Assembly: GCA_946537255.1 (NCBI GenBank)
Contig: CAMNFS010000011.1
Coordinates: 1 to 42,857 of the forward strand
Source of the DNA: an uncultured Erysipelotrichaceae bacterium
Lineage (GTDB): Bacteria; Bacillota_I; Bacilli_A; Erysipelotrichales; Erysipelotrichaceae
Direction of reading: 5' to 3'
DNA: 42,857 nt
This document shows, piece after piece, positions 14,215 to 22,668 of the stretch. Below the pieces are notes generated by a model. It saw only the letters and a list, made by a program, of their open reading frames with translations. It had not been told where the DNA came from and ran no database searches. Position 1 is the first letter of the stretch, and each line of letters begins with the position of its first letter. A program made the position numbers and the translations under genes.

Positions 14215-15393
14215 TCATTTCCGGACAAACCCTTCCTGGACTGCCATTTCCCCTACCGCTTTGGCAACTGCCGAGACGACTCTTTCATCAAACGGGGAAA
14301 CAATGACATGATCCGGGGTCAGTTCTTCCTCTGAAATCAGTGACGCAATGGCCTTCGACGCGGCCATTTTCATATTCTCGGAAATCCGGGTCGCCTTATA
14401 ATCGAGCGCACCCCGGAAAATGCCCGGGAACGCCAGCAGATTGTTGACCTGATTGGGGTAGTCGCTGCGGCCGGTGCCGACAATGTACGCCCCTGCCCGC
14501 TTGCATGCGTCATAGGAGATTTCCGGTTCCGGATTGGCCATCGGGAAAACAATATTCTTTTCACTCATGGAAGCGACCATCTCCTCGCTCAGAAGATTCG
14601 GAGCGCTGACGCCGATGAACACATCCGCTCCCTTCAGCGCTTCGGCAATATTCGCGTACGCCTGATCGTCAGGATTGGTGAACTCAAACAGCTCCGCCTT
14701 GAGGGGGCTGGGATTCTTCAGGGTTCTGCGTCCGACAAGTCCCTTTGAGTCAAACACATAAATGCGCCGGAACCCATAGTGATACAGCATGCGGGCAATC
14801 GAACTGCCGGCTGCCCCGGCTCCGGATATGACGACCTTCAGATCTTCCGGCTTTTTATCAATAAGCCTGAGACAGTTGATCAATGCGGCCGTCACAACAA
14901 TCGCCGTACCGTGCTGATCATCATGAAACACCGGAATGCCGCATTCCTCAATCAGCCGCCGTTCAATCGTGACACATCGCGGCGCGCTGATATCCTCCAG
15001 GTTTACCGCGCCGAATCCCGGCGCCAGCGCCTTGACAATGGATACGATCTCATCCGGGTCCTTGGTATCAAGACAGATCGGCCAGGCATCCAGATTGCCG
15101 AACTTCTTCATTAAAAGTGCCTTGCCCTCCATGACCGGAAGAGCCGCTTCAGGGCCGATATCCCCAAGGCCAAGCACAGCCGTACCATCCGTCACAACCG
15201 CAACCGTATTCCATCTGGAGGTATAGCGGTAGGAATTTTCCTTGTCCCTGTGGATTTCCACACATGGCTGGGCGACACCCGGGGTATAGGCAAGGGAAAG
15301 ATCCCGGGCATTTTCCAGCGGTACCTTGGAAGCCGCCGCGAGCTTTCCGCGGTTTTCCTCATGAAGCTTCAGTGCATCCTCATAAACAGTCAT
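14215..15393 (-). CDS. Malic enzyme (NAD(P)-dependent malate dehydrogenase, decarboxylating)
   Basis: A 392-residue enzyme converting L-malate to pyruvate and CO2 with reduction of NAD(P). YTPGVAQPC contains the catalytic Tyr, MEGKALLMKKFGNLDAWPI the catalytic Lys, EDISAPRC and FHDDQHGTA the divalent-metal ligands, and GAGAAGSS the dinucleotide fold. Length is that of the short bacterial class. An upstream in-frame TTG at 15402 is only one base from GGAGG, so the ATG at 15393 is preferred. It is the last gene of an operon with fumarase alpha and beta and a metal exporter, so fumarate can be turned to malate and then pyruvate. Confidence 0.95.
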   Translation of the reverse strand: MTVYEDALKLHEENRGKLAAASKVPLENARDLSLAYTPGVAQPCVEIHRDKENSYRYTSRWNTVAVVTDGTAVLGLGDIGPEAALPVMEGKALLMKKFGNLDAWPICLDTKDPDEIVSIVKALAPGFGAVNLEDISAPRCVTIERRLIEECGIPVFHDDQHGTAIVVTAALINCLRLIDKKPEDLKVVISGAGAAGSSIARMLYHYGFRRIYVFDSKGLVGRRTLKNPSPLKAELFEFTNPDDQAYANIAEALKGADVFIGVSAPNLLSEEMVASMSEKNIVFPMANPEPEISYDACKRAGAYIVGTGRSDYPNQVNNLLAFPGIFRGALDYKATRISENMKMAASKAIASLISEEELTPDHVIVSPFDERVVSAVAKAVGEMAVQEGFVRK

Positions 15394-15398
15394 TTCAG

Positions 15399-15929
15399 TC
15401 AATCCTCCATCTCATAGATATCGTTTCCATCCGTATCAATTCCCACAAAGCAGGGAAAATCCTTTACGGTCAGCTTCACCACCGCCTCCGCAAGCAGATC
15501 CGGGTAGGCAACCGGCTCGGCTTCGATGATGGAATGCGACAGCAGCGCACCGGCCCCGCCGCAGGCGACAAAGTAGACCGCGCTGTTTTTCACAATGCTT
15601 TCCTTCACCGCCTCACTCCTTCTTCCCTTTCCGATCATGACCCGCAGCCCCATATCCAGCAGTTCCGGGGTATAGCGGTCCATGCGGGAACTGGTGGTCG
15701 GGCCGGCCGAACCGATCGCCTGACCGGGTTTTGCGGGAGTTGGCCCGACATAATAAATCGCTGCGTTTTCAATCGGAAACGGCAGACTTCTGCCTTTTTC
15801 ACAGTCGCTGAGCATCCGGGCATGCGCCGCGTCTCGTGCGGTATATACCGTTCCGGAAAGTTTCACCGCTTCTCCTGCCTTCAGGCTTTTCCGGGTTTCC
15901 TCGCTCATTGGAAGCAGAATCGTTCTCAC
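15399..15929 (-). CDS. Class I fumarate hydratase, beta subunit
   Basis: A 176-residue protein matching the C-terminal domain of class I [4Fe-4S] fumarases (TtdB/FumA C-terminal). It carries the family signatures LSGTVYTARDAAHARM, YVGPTPAKPGQAIGSAGPTTSSRMDRY and MIGKGRR. The frame extends upstream, but the GTG at 15929 sits behind a perfect GGAGGTGATTCT and overlaps the alpha-subunit stop (GTGA), so it is the likely start. With the alpha subunit it should interconvert fumarate and malate; the related L-tartrate dehydratase activity cannot be excluded by eye. Confidence 0.93.
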   Translation of the reverse strand: MRTILLPMSEETRKSLKAGEAVKLSGTVYTARDAAHARMLSDCEKGRSLPFPIENAAIYYVGPTPAKPGQAIGSAGPTTSSRMDRYTPELLDMGLRVMIGKGRRSEAVKESIVKNSAVYFVACGGAGALLSHSIIEAEPVAYPDLLAEAVVKLTVKDFPCFVGIDTDGNDIYEMED

Positions 15930-16771
15930 AGAATCACCTCCCTGTGCCGGCATGCATGACAGCAGATATTCACCGCGCATGGAAGTCCCGCGATATGCGT
16001 CGGAGCGTGCTCAATGAGAATCCGCAGCACCGTGGTTCTTCCGCCAAGCCCCATCGGGCCGATGCCCATCTCATTCGCCTTTTCCTCGAGTTCTGTTTCC
16101 AGAGCCCGGTAGTTTTCATCCGGGTTTTCTTCATCGAGATTCCTTAACAGCGCATGTTTTGCCATCACGGCGCTTTGATCAAAGGTCCCGCCGATTCCTA
16201 CTCCGACAATCATCGGCGGACAGGCATTCGGGCCGGCTCTGTGAATCGTGTCCAGAATGAACTGTCGGACTCCTTCCAGACCTTCCGCCGGTTTCAGCAT
16301 GGCGATCCGGCTCATGTTTTCGGATCCGAAGCCCTTGGCGGTCAGTTCAATACGGACCTCTTCCCCTTCGGTAATATCACAATAGAGCACTGCCGGCGTG
16401 TTGTCCCTGGTGTTGGTGCGGTCAAATACCGGATCCCTTACCACGGAGGCGCGCAGATAGTTTTCGGTATATCCTTCGCTGACCCCGCGCATCACGGCTT
16501 CCCTGAGGGAGCCTCCGATCAGGTGTACTTCCTGGCCGATATGAACATAGGCGGTAACCATGCCGGTATCCTGACACAGAGGAATCTGTTCCGCTTCGGC
16601 GATGCGGGCATTTTCCACCAGCATTTCAACCGCGGTAATCGATCGTTCATCCTTTTCCACGTCCCTTGCCTGCTTCAGACGCTTCAGAATATCCTCGCTG
16701 CAGTACACTGCCATCTCTCTGCAGGCCTGTTTTACTGCCGCTTCAATGCGGCTCACATTCATCTCTCTCAT
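15926..16771 (-). CDS. Class I fumarate hydratase, alpha subunit
   Basis: A 281-residue protein, the N-terminal half of class I fumarases or tartrate dehydratases. Cys66 in PLCQDTGM, Cys184 in PNACPPMIVG and one of Cys270/Cys271 in VNICCHACR are the expected ligands of the oxygen-labile [4Fe-4S] cluster, which fits an anaerobe. GIGGTFDQS and MGLGGRTT are family signatures. It overlaps the CDF gene by 4 nt (ATGA) and the beta subunit by 4 nt, a split fumarase translated as a coupled pair. Confidence 0.94.
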   Translation of the reverse strand: MREMNVSRIEAAVKQACREMAVYCSEDILKRLKQARDVEKDERSITAVEMLVENARIAEAEQIPLCQDTGMVTAYVHIGQEVHLIGGSLREAVMRGVSEGYTENYLRASVVRDPVFDRTNTRDNTPAVLYCDITEGEEVRIELTAKGFGSENMSRIAMLKPAEGLEGVRQFILDTIHRAGPNACPPMIVGVGIGGTFDQSAVMAKHALLRNLDEENPDENYRALETELEEKANEMGIGPMGLGGRTTVLRILIEHAPTHIAGLPCAVNICCHACRHREVIL

Positions 16772-17877
16772 TTCTGTCTCACAATATTCACATCAATACT
16801 GACTCGGGCATCCGGATAGATTTCCTTTATTTTCCGGCATACCTCACTGCGGTAGGAATCATAGTCACTTACGGAATAATCCACCGTCGCGTCAAAGGAG
16901 ATTTCATTTTCTTCCTTTTCCCAACAGAACGCGTGAATCGCTTTGGTCCCCTTCACGGACATGGCGGCCCGACAGCAGTTTTCCCTGACCAGAAGATGTT
17001 CCATATCCATCGGTCCGGCGGAACGCACCTGAATCAGAAGATCCACACCCGTTGCTTTCCGGACTTTCTCCCGCAGTTCAAAGATCAGATCATCCGCTTC
17101 CTTGATCGTAACGGATTCCTTCAGCTGAATCTTCACGGTCCCCACCTGATTCAAGGGACCGTAACTGTGCAGCACCAGGTCATAGACATCAATGACCTCC
17201 GGTGATTTCAGATGGGTCAGGATTTCCTGACTGAGGGAGCTTTCCTCTTTCGTCCCGATCAGCGCATCCATCGCTTCCATCAGGGTCTTCCAGCCGGATG
17301 ACAGCAGCATGATGGAAAAGACAGCGCCAGCCCAGGCGTCAAAATTGAGACCGGTCATTCCGGAAAGAAGCGAACACACAATCGCCGCGGCGGATTTCAG
17401 CACATCCACCCTCGCCTCACTTCCTGCCGCAGTCAGAATGGAATTGTTCCATTTCCTTCCCTGAGTAAGCTGATACCACGCAAGGCCGGATTTGAGCACC
17501 ACTGAGATGCCGAGAATGACGGCACTTCGTGTATCAAGAATGATATCCGCCGGCTTCAGAATGCGAAGAACGCTTGCCCGGAAAAGATCCCAGCCGGCAA
17601 TGATAAGAAGTACGGATACCGCAAGCGCCGCGATATACTCCACCCGTCCATAGCCATGGGGATGTTTCGGATCCGGAGGGCGTTTGGAAAGCACTTCGGA
17701 GACAATCGCGATGACGGAAGAAATCCCATCCATCAGATTATTCACGGCATCGGCCATGATCGTCACGGAATTGGAGCCAAGCCCGATCACGAACTTGATG
17801 CCCGCAAGGGCAGTATTGACAGCCAGACCGATCAGACCGGTTTTTCTGATAGCTTTGGATCGTACACTTTCAGTCAT
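16768..17877 (-). CDS. Cation diffusion facilitator (CDF) metal transporter
   Basis: A 369-residue inner-membrane metal/H+ antiporter with about six transmembrane segments over residues 12-210 and a cytosolic ferredoxin-like C-terminal domain. The TM2 site reads DAVNNLMDG, with Asn in place of the His of zinc CDFs, and the TM5 site reads EARVD. The Asn-type TM2 site is typical of manganese CDFs such as MntE, so Mn(II) or Fe(II) export is favoured by inference. The basic HPHGYGRVEY loop is conserved. It heads the fumarase-malic enzyme operon. The ATG has no Shine-Dalgarno site and follows a -10 box by 8 bases. Confidence 0.92.
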   Translation of the reverse strand: MTESVRSKAIRKTGLIGLAVNTALAGIKFVIGLGSNSVTIMADAVNNLMDGISSVIAIVSEVLSKRPPDPKHPHGYGRVEYIAALAVSVLLIIAGWDLFRASVLRILKPADIILDTRSAVILGISVVLKSGLAWYQLTQGRKWNNSILTAAGSEARVDVLKSAAAIVCSLLSGMTGLNFDAWAGAVFSIMLLSSGWKTLMEAMDALIGTKEESSLSQEILTHLKSPEVIDVYDLVLHSYGPLNQVGTVKIQLKESVTIKEADDLIFELREKVRKATGVDLLIQVRSAGPMDMEHLLVRENCCRAAMSVKGTKAIHAFCWEKEENEISFDATVDYSVSDYDSYRSEVCRKIKEIYPDARVSIDVNIVRQK

Positions 17878-17885
17878 GCGACTAT

Positions 17886-17894
17886 TTTATATCA
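17886..17894 (-). promoter_or_regulatory. Extended -10 of the CDF-fumarase-malic enzyme operon
   Basis: TGATATAAA on the - strand ends 8 bases before the ATG at 17877; the predicted transcript starts about 2 bases upstream of the start codon, so it is probably leaderless. It is divergent from, and about 50 bases away from, the htpG promoter. Confidence 0.55.
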
Positions 17895-17934
17895 AAACAG
17901 TTTTTCCGAAACACGAAATGTCTGTGAATCACCC

Positions 17935-17963
17935 TTGCGCAGAAAAGAAGAGAGTGCTATATT
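17935..17963 (+). promoter_or_regulatory. htpG promoter
   Basis: TTGCGC (17935-17940), a 17-base spacer and TATATT (17958-17963) form a sigma-A promoter whose start site would fall inside the CIRCE element directly downstream. Confidence 0.7.
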
Positions 17964-17990
17964 TTAGCAGTCAACATAAGAGAGTGCTAA
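17964..17990 (+). promoter_or_regulatory. CIRCE operator (HrcA site) of htpG
   Basis: TTAGCAGTC, nine bases, GAGTGCTAA. This is the HrcA-binding CIRCE consensus (TTAGCACTC-N9-GAGTGCTAA) with one mismatch. An extra GAGTGCTA half-site lies at 17953-17960 over the -10 box. HrcA repression of htpG with heat induction is the expected behaviour. Confidence 0.9.
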
Positions 17991-18014
17991 AAACAGAAGC
18001 GCAGGAGGTATATT

Positions 18015-19931
18015 ATGGCAAAAAAACAGTTTAAGGCAGAATCCAGACGGCTGCTGGAGCTGATGATTAACTCCATCTACACCAATAAGGAAATTTTCCT
18101 CAGAGAACTGATTTCCAACGCGAGCGACGCGCTGGACAAACGGTATTATGAAGGTCTTACCGACAGTTCCAGGAATGTCGCGAAGAAGGATCTCTGGATC
18201 AGAATCGAGCGGGACAATGAGAACCGCCGCCTCATTATTGAGGATACCGGCATCGGTATGACCGAGAGTGAGCTCGAGAAGAATCTCGGTACGATCGCGA
18301 AATCCGGCTCGGCGGAGTTCCGGGATGCCCTGGAAAAGGCAACGGAAAAGATCGATATCATCGGCCAGTTCGGAGTCGGTTTCTACAGTGCCTTCATGGT
18401 CGCCAAGAAGATCAGTGTCCTTTCCAGAGCTGCCGGCTCAGAGGAAGCGTACGAATGGGTTTCGACCGGTGAAGACGGTTATACCGTATCCAAAGCGGAA
18501 AAAGCAGAGACCGGAACAAGGATCACCCTTGATCTCAAGGATGATACAGAAGATGAAAAATACAGCGAGTATCTGGAGGAATGGACCATCCGGAATCTCA
18601 TCAAGAAATACAGTGACTATGTCCGCTATCCGATCCGCATGAATGTCACAAAGTCCATTCCGGATCCGACCGACGACAAGAAGATGATCGATACCGTGGA
18701 AGAGGAAACCCTGAATTCCATGATTCCTCTCTGGAAGAAAAAAAGGAACAGTATTTCCGACGAGGATTACAACGAGTTCTACAAGGCGAAGTTCTCCGAC
18801 TGGGAGAATCCTCTGAAGGTCATCCACTACAATGTCGAAGGAAATATCAGCTATACCGCCCTGCTCTATATCCCTTCCAAGACTCCGTTCAACTTCTACA
18901 ACACCGATTATGAATCCGGCATCCAGCTGTATTCCAAGGGCGTATTCATTCTCGATCAGGCCAAGGATCTTCTGCCGGAATGTTACCGGTTTGTAAAGGG
19001 TCTTGTGGACAGTGATGATCTGAACCTGAATATTTCCCGTGAAATACTCCAGCAGGACCGTCAGGTCAAGGCTCTGGCCAAATCCATAGACAAAAAGATC
19101 ACCCGCACCCTGGAGGAGATGCTGGAAAAGGAACGGGAGAACTATGAGAAGTTCTTTGAGAACTTCGGACTGAATCTCAAATACAGCATTTACAGAAGCT
19201 ATGGTGCGGATAAGGATAAACTGCAGGATCTGCTTCTGTACCGTTCTTCCCTGGAAGGAAAATATGTCACGCTCAAGGAATACACGGACCGCATGAAGGA
19301 AGATCAGAAGGAAATCTACTATGCCTGCGGCAGTTCCATTGAGGACATTGAGAAGCTGCCGGTGCTTGCCAAGGTCCGCAGTAAAGGATATGAAATCCTC
19401 TACTTCACAGACGCGGTGGATGAGTTTGTAATCCGGATGATGATGAACTATGCCGAAAAGCCGTTCCGTTCCATTACGGAAGCGGATCTCGATCTTGGCA
19501 GTGAAGAAGAGAAGAAGGCCCGGGAAGCAGCCGCGGAAGAAAACAAGGATCTGCTTACGGCCATGAAGGAAGCTCTCGGCTCAAATGTCAGTGAGGTCAG
19601 AATCTCCGGCCGTCTCAGTGATGACCCTGTCTGCATCGTAGCGGATCAGGGCATGTCCATCGAGATGGAAAAGGTTCTGTCTCAGGATCCGATGAACAAG
19701 GGGCTCAAGGCAACCAAAATCCTTGAAATCAATCCGAACCATCCGATCTTCACCAAGCTGAAAGCCGTCTTTGCGGAAAATCCGGACGCGATCCGGGATT
19801 ACGCGGATGTCCTCTATGATCAGGCACTTCTGATCGAAGGTCTGCCCATTGAGGATCCGGCTGCCTACGCAAGAAAGATTACGGAACTTCTTGTCGCAAG
19901 CGGCATGCCGGAAAAAAAGGAAAGTGAATAA
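18015..19931 (+). CDS. htpG: Molecular chaperone HtpG (Hsp90)
   Basis: A 638-residue Hsp90 ATPase chaperone, full length. The N-terminal ATP domain shows EIFLRELISNASDALDK, the ATP-site DTGIGMTESEL, GTIAKSGSAEF and GQFGVGFYSAFMV. The middle domain contains the catalytic Arg region NLNISREILQQD, and the C-terminal dimerisation domain ends with a short charged tail. AGGAGG is 7 bases before the ATG. The gene is monocistronic, under a CIRCE operator, with a strong terminator. CIRCE control of htpG differs from B. subtilis, where htpG is outside the HrcA regulon. Confidence 0.98.
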   Translation: MAKKQFKAESRRLLELMINSIYTNKEIFLRELISNASDALDKRYYEGLTDSSRNVAKKDLWIRIERDNENRRLIIEDTGIGMTESELEKNLGTIAKSGSAEFRDALEKATEKIDIIGQFGVGFYSAFMVAKKISVLSRAAGSEEAYEWVSTGEDGYTVSKAEKAETGTRITLDLKDDTEDEKYSEYLEEWTIRNLIKKYSDYVRYPIRMNVTKSIPDPTDDKKMIDTVEEETLNSMIPLWKKKRNSISDEDYNEFYKAKFSDWENPLKVIHYNVEGNISYTALLYIPSKTPFNFYNTDYESGIQLYSKGVFILDQAKDLLPECYRFVKGLVDSDDLNLNISREILQQDRQVKALAKSIDKKITRTLEEMLEKERENYEKFFENFGLNLKYSIYRSYGADKDKLQDLLLYRSSLEGKYVTLKEYTDRMKEDQKEIYYACGSSIEDIEKLPVLAKVRSKGYEILYFTDAVDEFVIRMMMNYAEKPFRSITEADLDLGSEEEKKAREAAAEENKDLLTAMKEALGSNVSEVRISGRLSDDPVCIVADQGMSIEMEKVLSQDPMNKGLKATKILEINPNHPIFTKLKAVFAENPDAIRDYADVLYDQALLIEGLPIEDPAAYARKITELLVASGMPEKKESE

Positions 19932-19945
19932 GCTTCTGAAACGGT

Positions 19946-19974
19946 AAAACCCTCTCACAGAAAGAGGGTTTTTT
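19946..19974 (+). terminator. htpG terminator
   Basis: CCCTCT (19950-19955), a short loop and AGAGGG (19963-19968), flanked by AAAA and followed by six T residues: a classic intrinsic terminator 15 bases after the htpG stop. Confidence 0.9.
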
Positions 19975-19991
19975 CATGCGTGCAGGGAAAG

Positions 19992-20014
19992 AAAAAACCA
20001 GGGCTTATCCCTGG
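19992..20014 (-). terminator. Terminator of the CDF-EamA operon with stop codon in the loop
   Basis: On the - strand CCAGGG (20014-20009), loop ATAAG, CCCTGG (20003-19998), then TTTTTT. The TAA stop of the EamA gene (20005-20007) lies inside the hairpin loop. Confidence 0.88.
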
Positions 20015-20874
20015 CGCTGGCTGAGCAGGACCGCCGCAAACATCAGGACACAGCCTGCCAGTTCCTTTATGGAAAGAACTTCATGAAGAATCAGATAGCC
20101 AAAAAGCGCCGCAAACACGGACTCAAGACTCAGGATCATGCTGGCCTGTGAGGGATCAGCAGTCTGTTGTCCCATGATCTGCAGGGTATAGCCAAGCCCT
20201 GCGGAAAACACACCCGCGTATAGAATCGGAATCGCCGCATTTACAAGTGAGGAAAGAGAAATATGCTCAAGAAAGAAAGCCCCGATGAAGGCAAGCACCC
20301 CGGCAGTAAGAAACTGCACGGCGGAAAACTTCAGGGCATCGACTCTTCCGGCATAATGATCAATGATCAGAATATGAACCGTAAAGCACAGGGCCGCAAG
20401 GATTTCCAGAAAATCCCCCTTCCCAATGGATCCGTTTTCCGGATTGGAAAGAAGATACAGCCCGAACAGCGCAAGAACAACTGCCGCAAAGACATGCGGC
20501 TTTGGCACGCGGTGAATCAGAAGGCCTGCCACAGGCACAAGAACCACATAGAGAGAAGTGATGAATCCCGCCTTGCCAGCCGTGGTCCAGGCGATACCGG
20601 CCTGCTGAAATACGCTGGCAATACAGAGCACAGCTCCCGCGAGAATCCCTGCCTTCCATAATCGCTCGGGATTCTCTTTTTCTGTTTTCTCCTGTTTTGT
20701 AAGGCGTCTCAGCATCGGCATGCATGCGGAAACCGTGACGGCCGCGATCAGAAAACGGATCCCGTTGAACGTGAGCGGACCGATCTGATCCGCGGCAGCG
20801 GACTGGGCGACAAACGCGCAGCCCCAGATCATCGCCGCCGCAAGCAGACAGAGATTTCCCTTAAGACGTTTCAC
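20005..20874 (-). CDS. EamA/DMT-family transporter
   Basis: A 289-residue polytopic membrane protein with ten predicted helices arranged as two EamA repeats (roughly residues 5-140 and 150-288). The N-terminal LLAAAMIWGCAFVAQSAA and the second-repeat PSQASMILSLESVFAALFGYLIL are the usual RhaT/YdcZ-like drug-metabolite transporter signatures. The exported metabolite is unknown. The start is GTG with GGAGG 6 bases upstream, overlapping the preceding CDF gene by 14 nt; it is the last gene of that operon. Confidence 0.9.
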   Translation of the reverse strand: MKRLKGNLCLLAAAMIWGCAFVAQSAAADQIGPLTFNGIRFLIAAVTVSACMPMLRRLTKQEKTEKENPERLWKAGILAGAVLCIASVFQQAGIAWTTAGKAGFITSLYVVLVPVAGLLIHRVPKPHVFAAVVLALFGLYLLSNPENGSIGKGDFLEILAALCFTVHILIIDHYAGRVDALKFSAVQFLTAGVLAFIGAFFLEHISLSSLVNAAIPILYAGVFSAGLGYTLQIMGQQTADPSQASMILSLESVFAALFGYLILHEVLSIKELAGCVLMFAAVLLSQRQG

Positions 20875-22057
20875 CCGGCTCCTCCGTATGACTCAGATAC
20901 CCATGATCAAAGGTAATGCGGCACTGGATGCGGGGATTCTTACGGCGCAGGGCTTCCTCTATCTGAAGCTTCCATTCATGATCCTTTCTTCCGGATGAAA
21001 ACGGACAGGCAAGATCAAACTTCAGAATGAGGTCATCCCCCTCCTTCCGGATATGAAAATCATGCATTTTCGATCCCGGCAGTACCGATTCCGTTACCGC
21101 CGCGGTCTCTTTCCGCCAGCGGGAGGTCTCTTCATCCATACTGACGGGATCCGGATGAATCGTCAGATCCACGTTCAGTTCCCTGCGGACCCGTTCTTCA
21201 CAGCGGTCTATGATTTCATGCGCTTTCAGAAGACTCATGTCCGCATCCAGCTCGCAGTGTACGCTTCCCAGGCAGTGTTCCGGTCCGTAATCATGAAGAA
21301 TGAGATCATGGACCCCCTTCACCTGGGGATCTTCAGAGATCATGTTCTGGATTTTTTCCCGCAGATCTTCACTGCTTTCCTCACCCAGAAGCTTGGAGAT
21401 GATATCCTTTGCGATCTCGACGCCGGAGAAAAAGATATAGACGGAGACAATCGCCCCGGCAATGCCGTCTGAAGGCACCGGCAGTTTCAGCATCGATACC
21501 AGCATGGAGACAATCGTCAGAGCGGTGGCGATCATGTCATTGCGGGAATCGACGGCACTGGCGAGAATCGAGGTGTGATGGATTTCCGTACCGATCCTGG
21601 TATAAAAGCGGCTCAGCCAGAATTTGACCAGAATCGTCAGAGAAAGAATGATCACGGAGGAAAGGCTCACGTTCAAAGGACGGGGTTCAATGATCTGACG
21701 AACGCTGGACTGAAACAGTTCAAACGCGGCGGAAAAGATAATGCCGCAGATCATCAGCGTAGCGATATATTCCAGGCGGCCATGGCCATAGGGATGTTCG
21801 CGGTCGGCTTCCCGGGCGGAGAGCTTTCCCGCAAGCAGAGAGATCAGGGAGGACAGACTGTCCGACAGATTATTCGCCGCGTCCGAGACAACCGATATGG
21901 AATGGGTCAGAAGCCCGATGATCAGCTTGACGGCAAAAAGCAGAAGATTGACGAAAATGCCGGTTTTTCCGGCAAGTTCGGTATAGGCGCAGCGCACCCC
22001 GGGATCACCGGGGTTTCCGCGGTTTTTAATAAATCGTTCGATCAGCCAGTCGGTCAT
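20861..22057 (-). CDS. Cation diffusion facilitator (CDF), MntE-like
   Basis: A 398-residue CDF exporter, a paralogue of the protein encoded at 16768-17877. The TM2 site is DAANNLSDS and the TM5 site DSRND, the Asn/Asp and Asp/Asp pattern reported for manganese-type CDFs. HPYGHGRLEY is the conserved cytosolic loop and the C-terminal domain is soluble. I start it at the ATG at 22057 (AGGGA 7 bases upstream). The longer frame from 22123 would lie mostly inside the upstream membrane-protein gene. It overlaps that gene by 32 nt and the EamA gene by 14 nt. Confidence 0.92.
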   Translation of the reverse strand: MTDWLIERFIKNRGNPGDPGVRCAYTELAGKTGIFVNLLLFAVKLIIGLLTHSISVVSDAANNLSDSLSSLISLLAGKLSAREADREHPYGHGRLEYIATLMICGIIFSAAFELFQSSVRQIIEPRPLNVSLSSVIILSLTILVKFWLSRFYTRIGTEIHHTSILASAVDSRNDMIATALTIVSMLVSMLKLPVPSDGIAGAIVSVYIFFSGVEIAKDIISKLLGEESSEDLREKIQNMISEDPQVKGVHDLILHDYGPEHCLGSVHCELDADMSLLKAHEIIDRCEERVRRELNVDLTIHPDPVSMDEETSRWRKETAAVTESVLPGSKMHDFHIRKEGDDLILKFDLACPFSSGRKDHEWKLQIEEALRRKNPRIQCRITFDHGYLSHTEEPGETS

Positions 22058-22586
22058 ACGGTTTCCCTGAATGAATTCTATTATACACTCGCCTTCTTTT
22101 CTTTCTCTTCCGTTTGAAGGCATAGGCTGAAAGGACCGGAAGAAACATCATGAGACACAGCAGCAAAAGACTGGCGCGGGAAATTTTCTGTCCGATCACA
22201 AAGACCAGCGCGGCTTCCGGAATCAGAACGCAGAGATACAGAAATACAGGGAATGTAATCAGAAGAATCCGCATGCCGCTGCGGATTGCCCGCATGGAGC
22301 TTTCCATCCAGAGCACGGAAACGACAGCGTTGCAGAAGGCGAGCACCGCCATCGTTTCCATCATTCCGGACAGCCCGGAAACAAGCAGAAGAGGAAGCTG
22401 AATCAGCACACAGCAGATCACCGCCGGCAGATTGTCGAAGAAACGACCGGGCGAATGGCAGATCACAGCCATAACCGCGGAACTGATTGCCAGGGCGAAC
22501 GCCGCATACGGAAATCCGGTCAGCGCATACGCATATGAGAGGAACAGCAGTCCTTCATTCATCATGAATCTGGATTCGTATTTCAT
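22026..22586 (-). CDS. Hypothetical polytopic membrane protein
   Basis: A 186-residue hydrophobic protein with five or six predicted membrane segments (about residues 12-28, 31-45, 55-75, 80-95, 105-130 and 135-160) and a very basic cytosolic tail rich in Lys and Arg near residues 162-170. I recognise no family. The start is set at the ATG at 22586, behind AGAGGTGG, rather than the GTG three codons earlier. It is the first gene of the operon with the CDF and EamA transporters, so a role in membrane transport is possible but unsupported. Confidence 0.7.
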   Translation of the reverse strand: MKYESRFMMNEGLLFLSYAYALTGFPYAAFALAISSAVMAVICHSPGRFFDNLPAVICCVLIQLPLLLVSGLSGMMETMAVLAFCNAVVSVLWMESSMRAIRSGMRILLITFPVFLYLCVLIPEAALVFVIGQKISRASLLLLCLMMFLPVLSAYAFKRKRKKRRRVYNRIHSGKPYDRLADRTIY

Positions 22587-22649
22587 CTTCCCCACCTCTT
22601 CTTTCCGCCTTCATGATAGTTCCGGATTCTGTTTTCACTGTCCATTTTT

Positions 22650-22658
22650 TGGTACACT
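22650..22658 (+). promoter_or_regulatory. Extended -10 of the WYL-sirtuin operon
   Basis: TGGTACACT ends 10 bases before the ATG at 22669; no Shine-Dalgarno site lies between, so the mRNA probably has a leader of only about 4 bases. Confidence 0.5.
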
Positions 22659-22668
22659 GAAATTAATT

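Noticed and set aside
22432-22668. A 79-codon N-terminal extension of the WYL regulator.
   Set aside because: It lies antisense over the membrane-protein gene start, and an extended -10 box sits just before the internal ATG.
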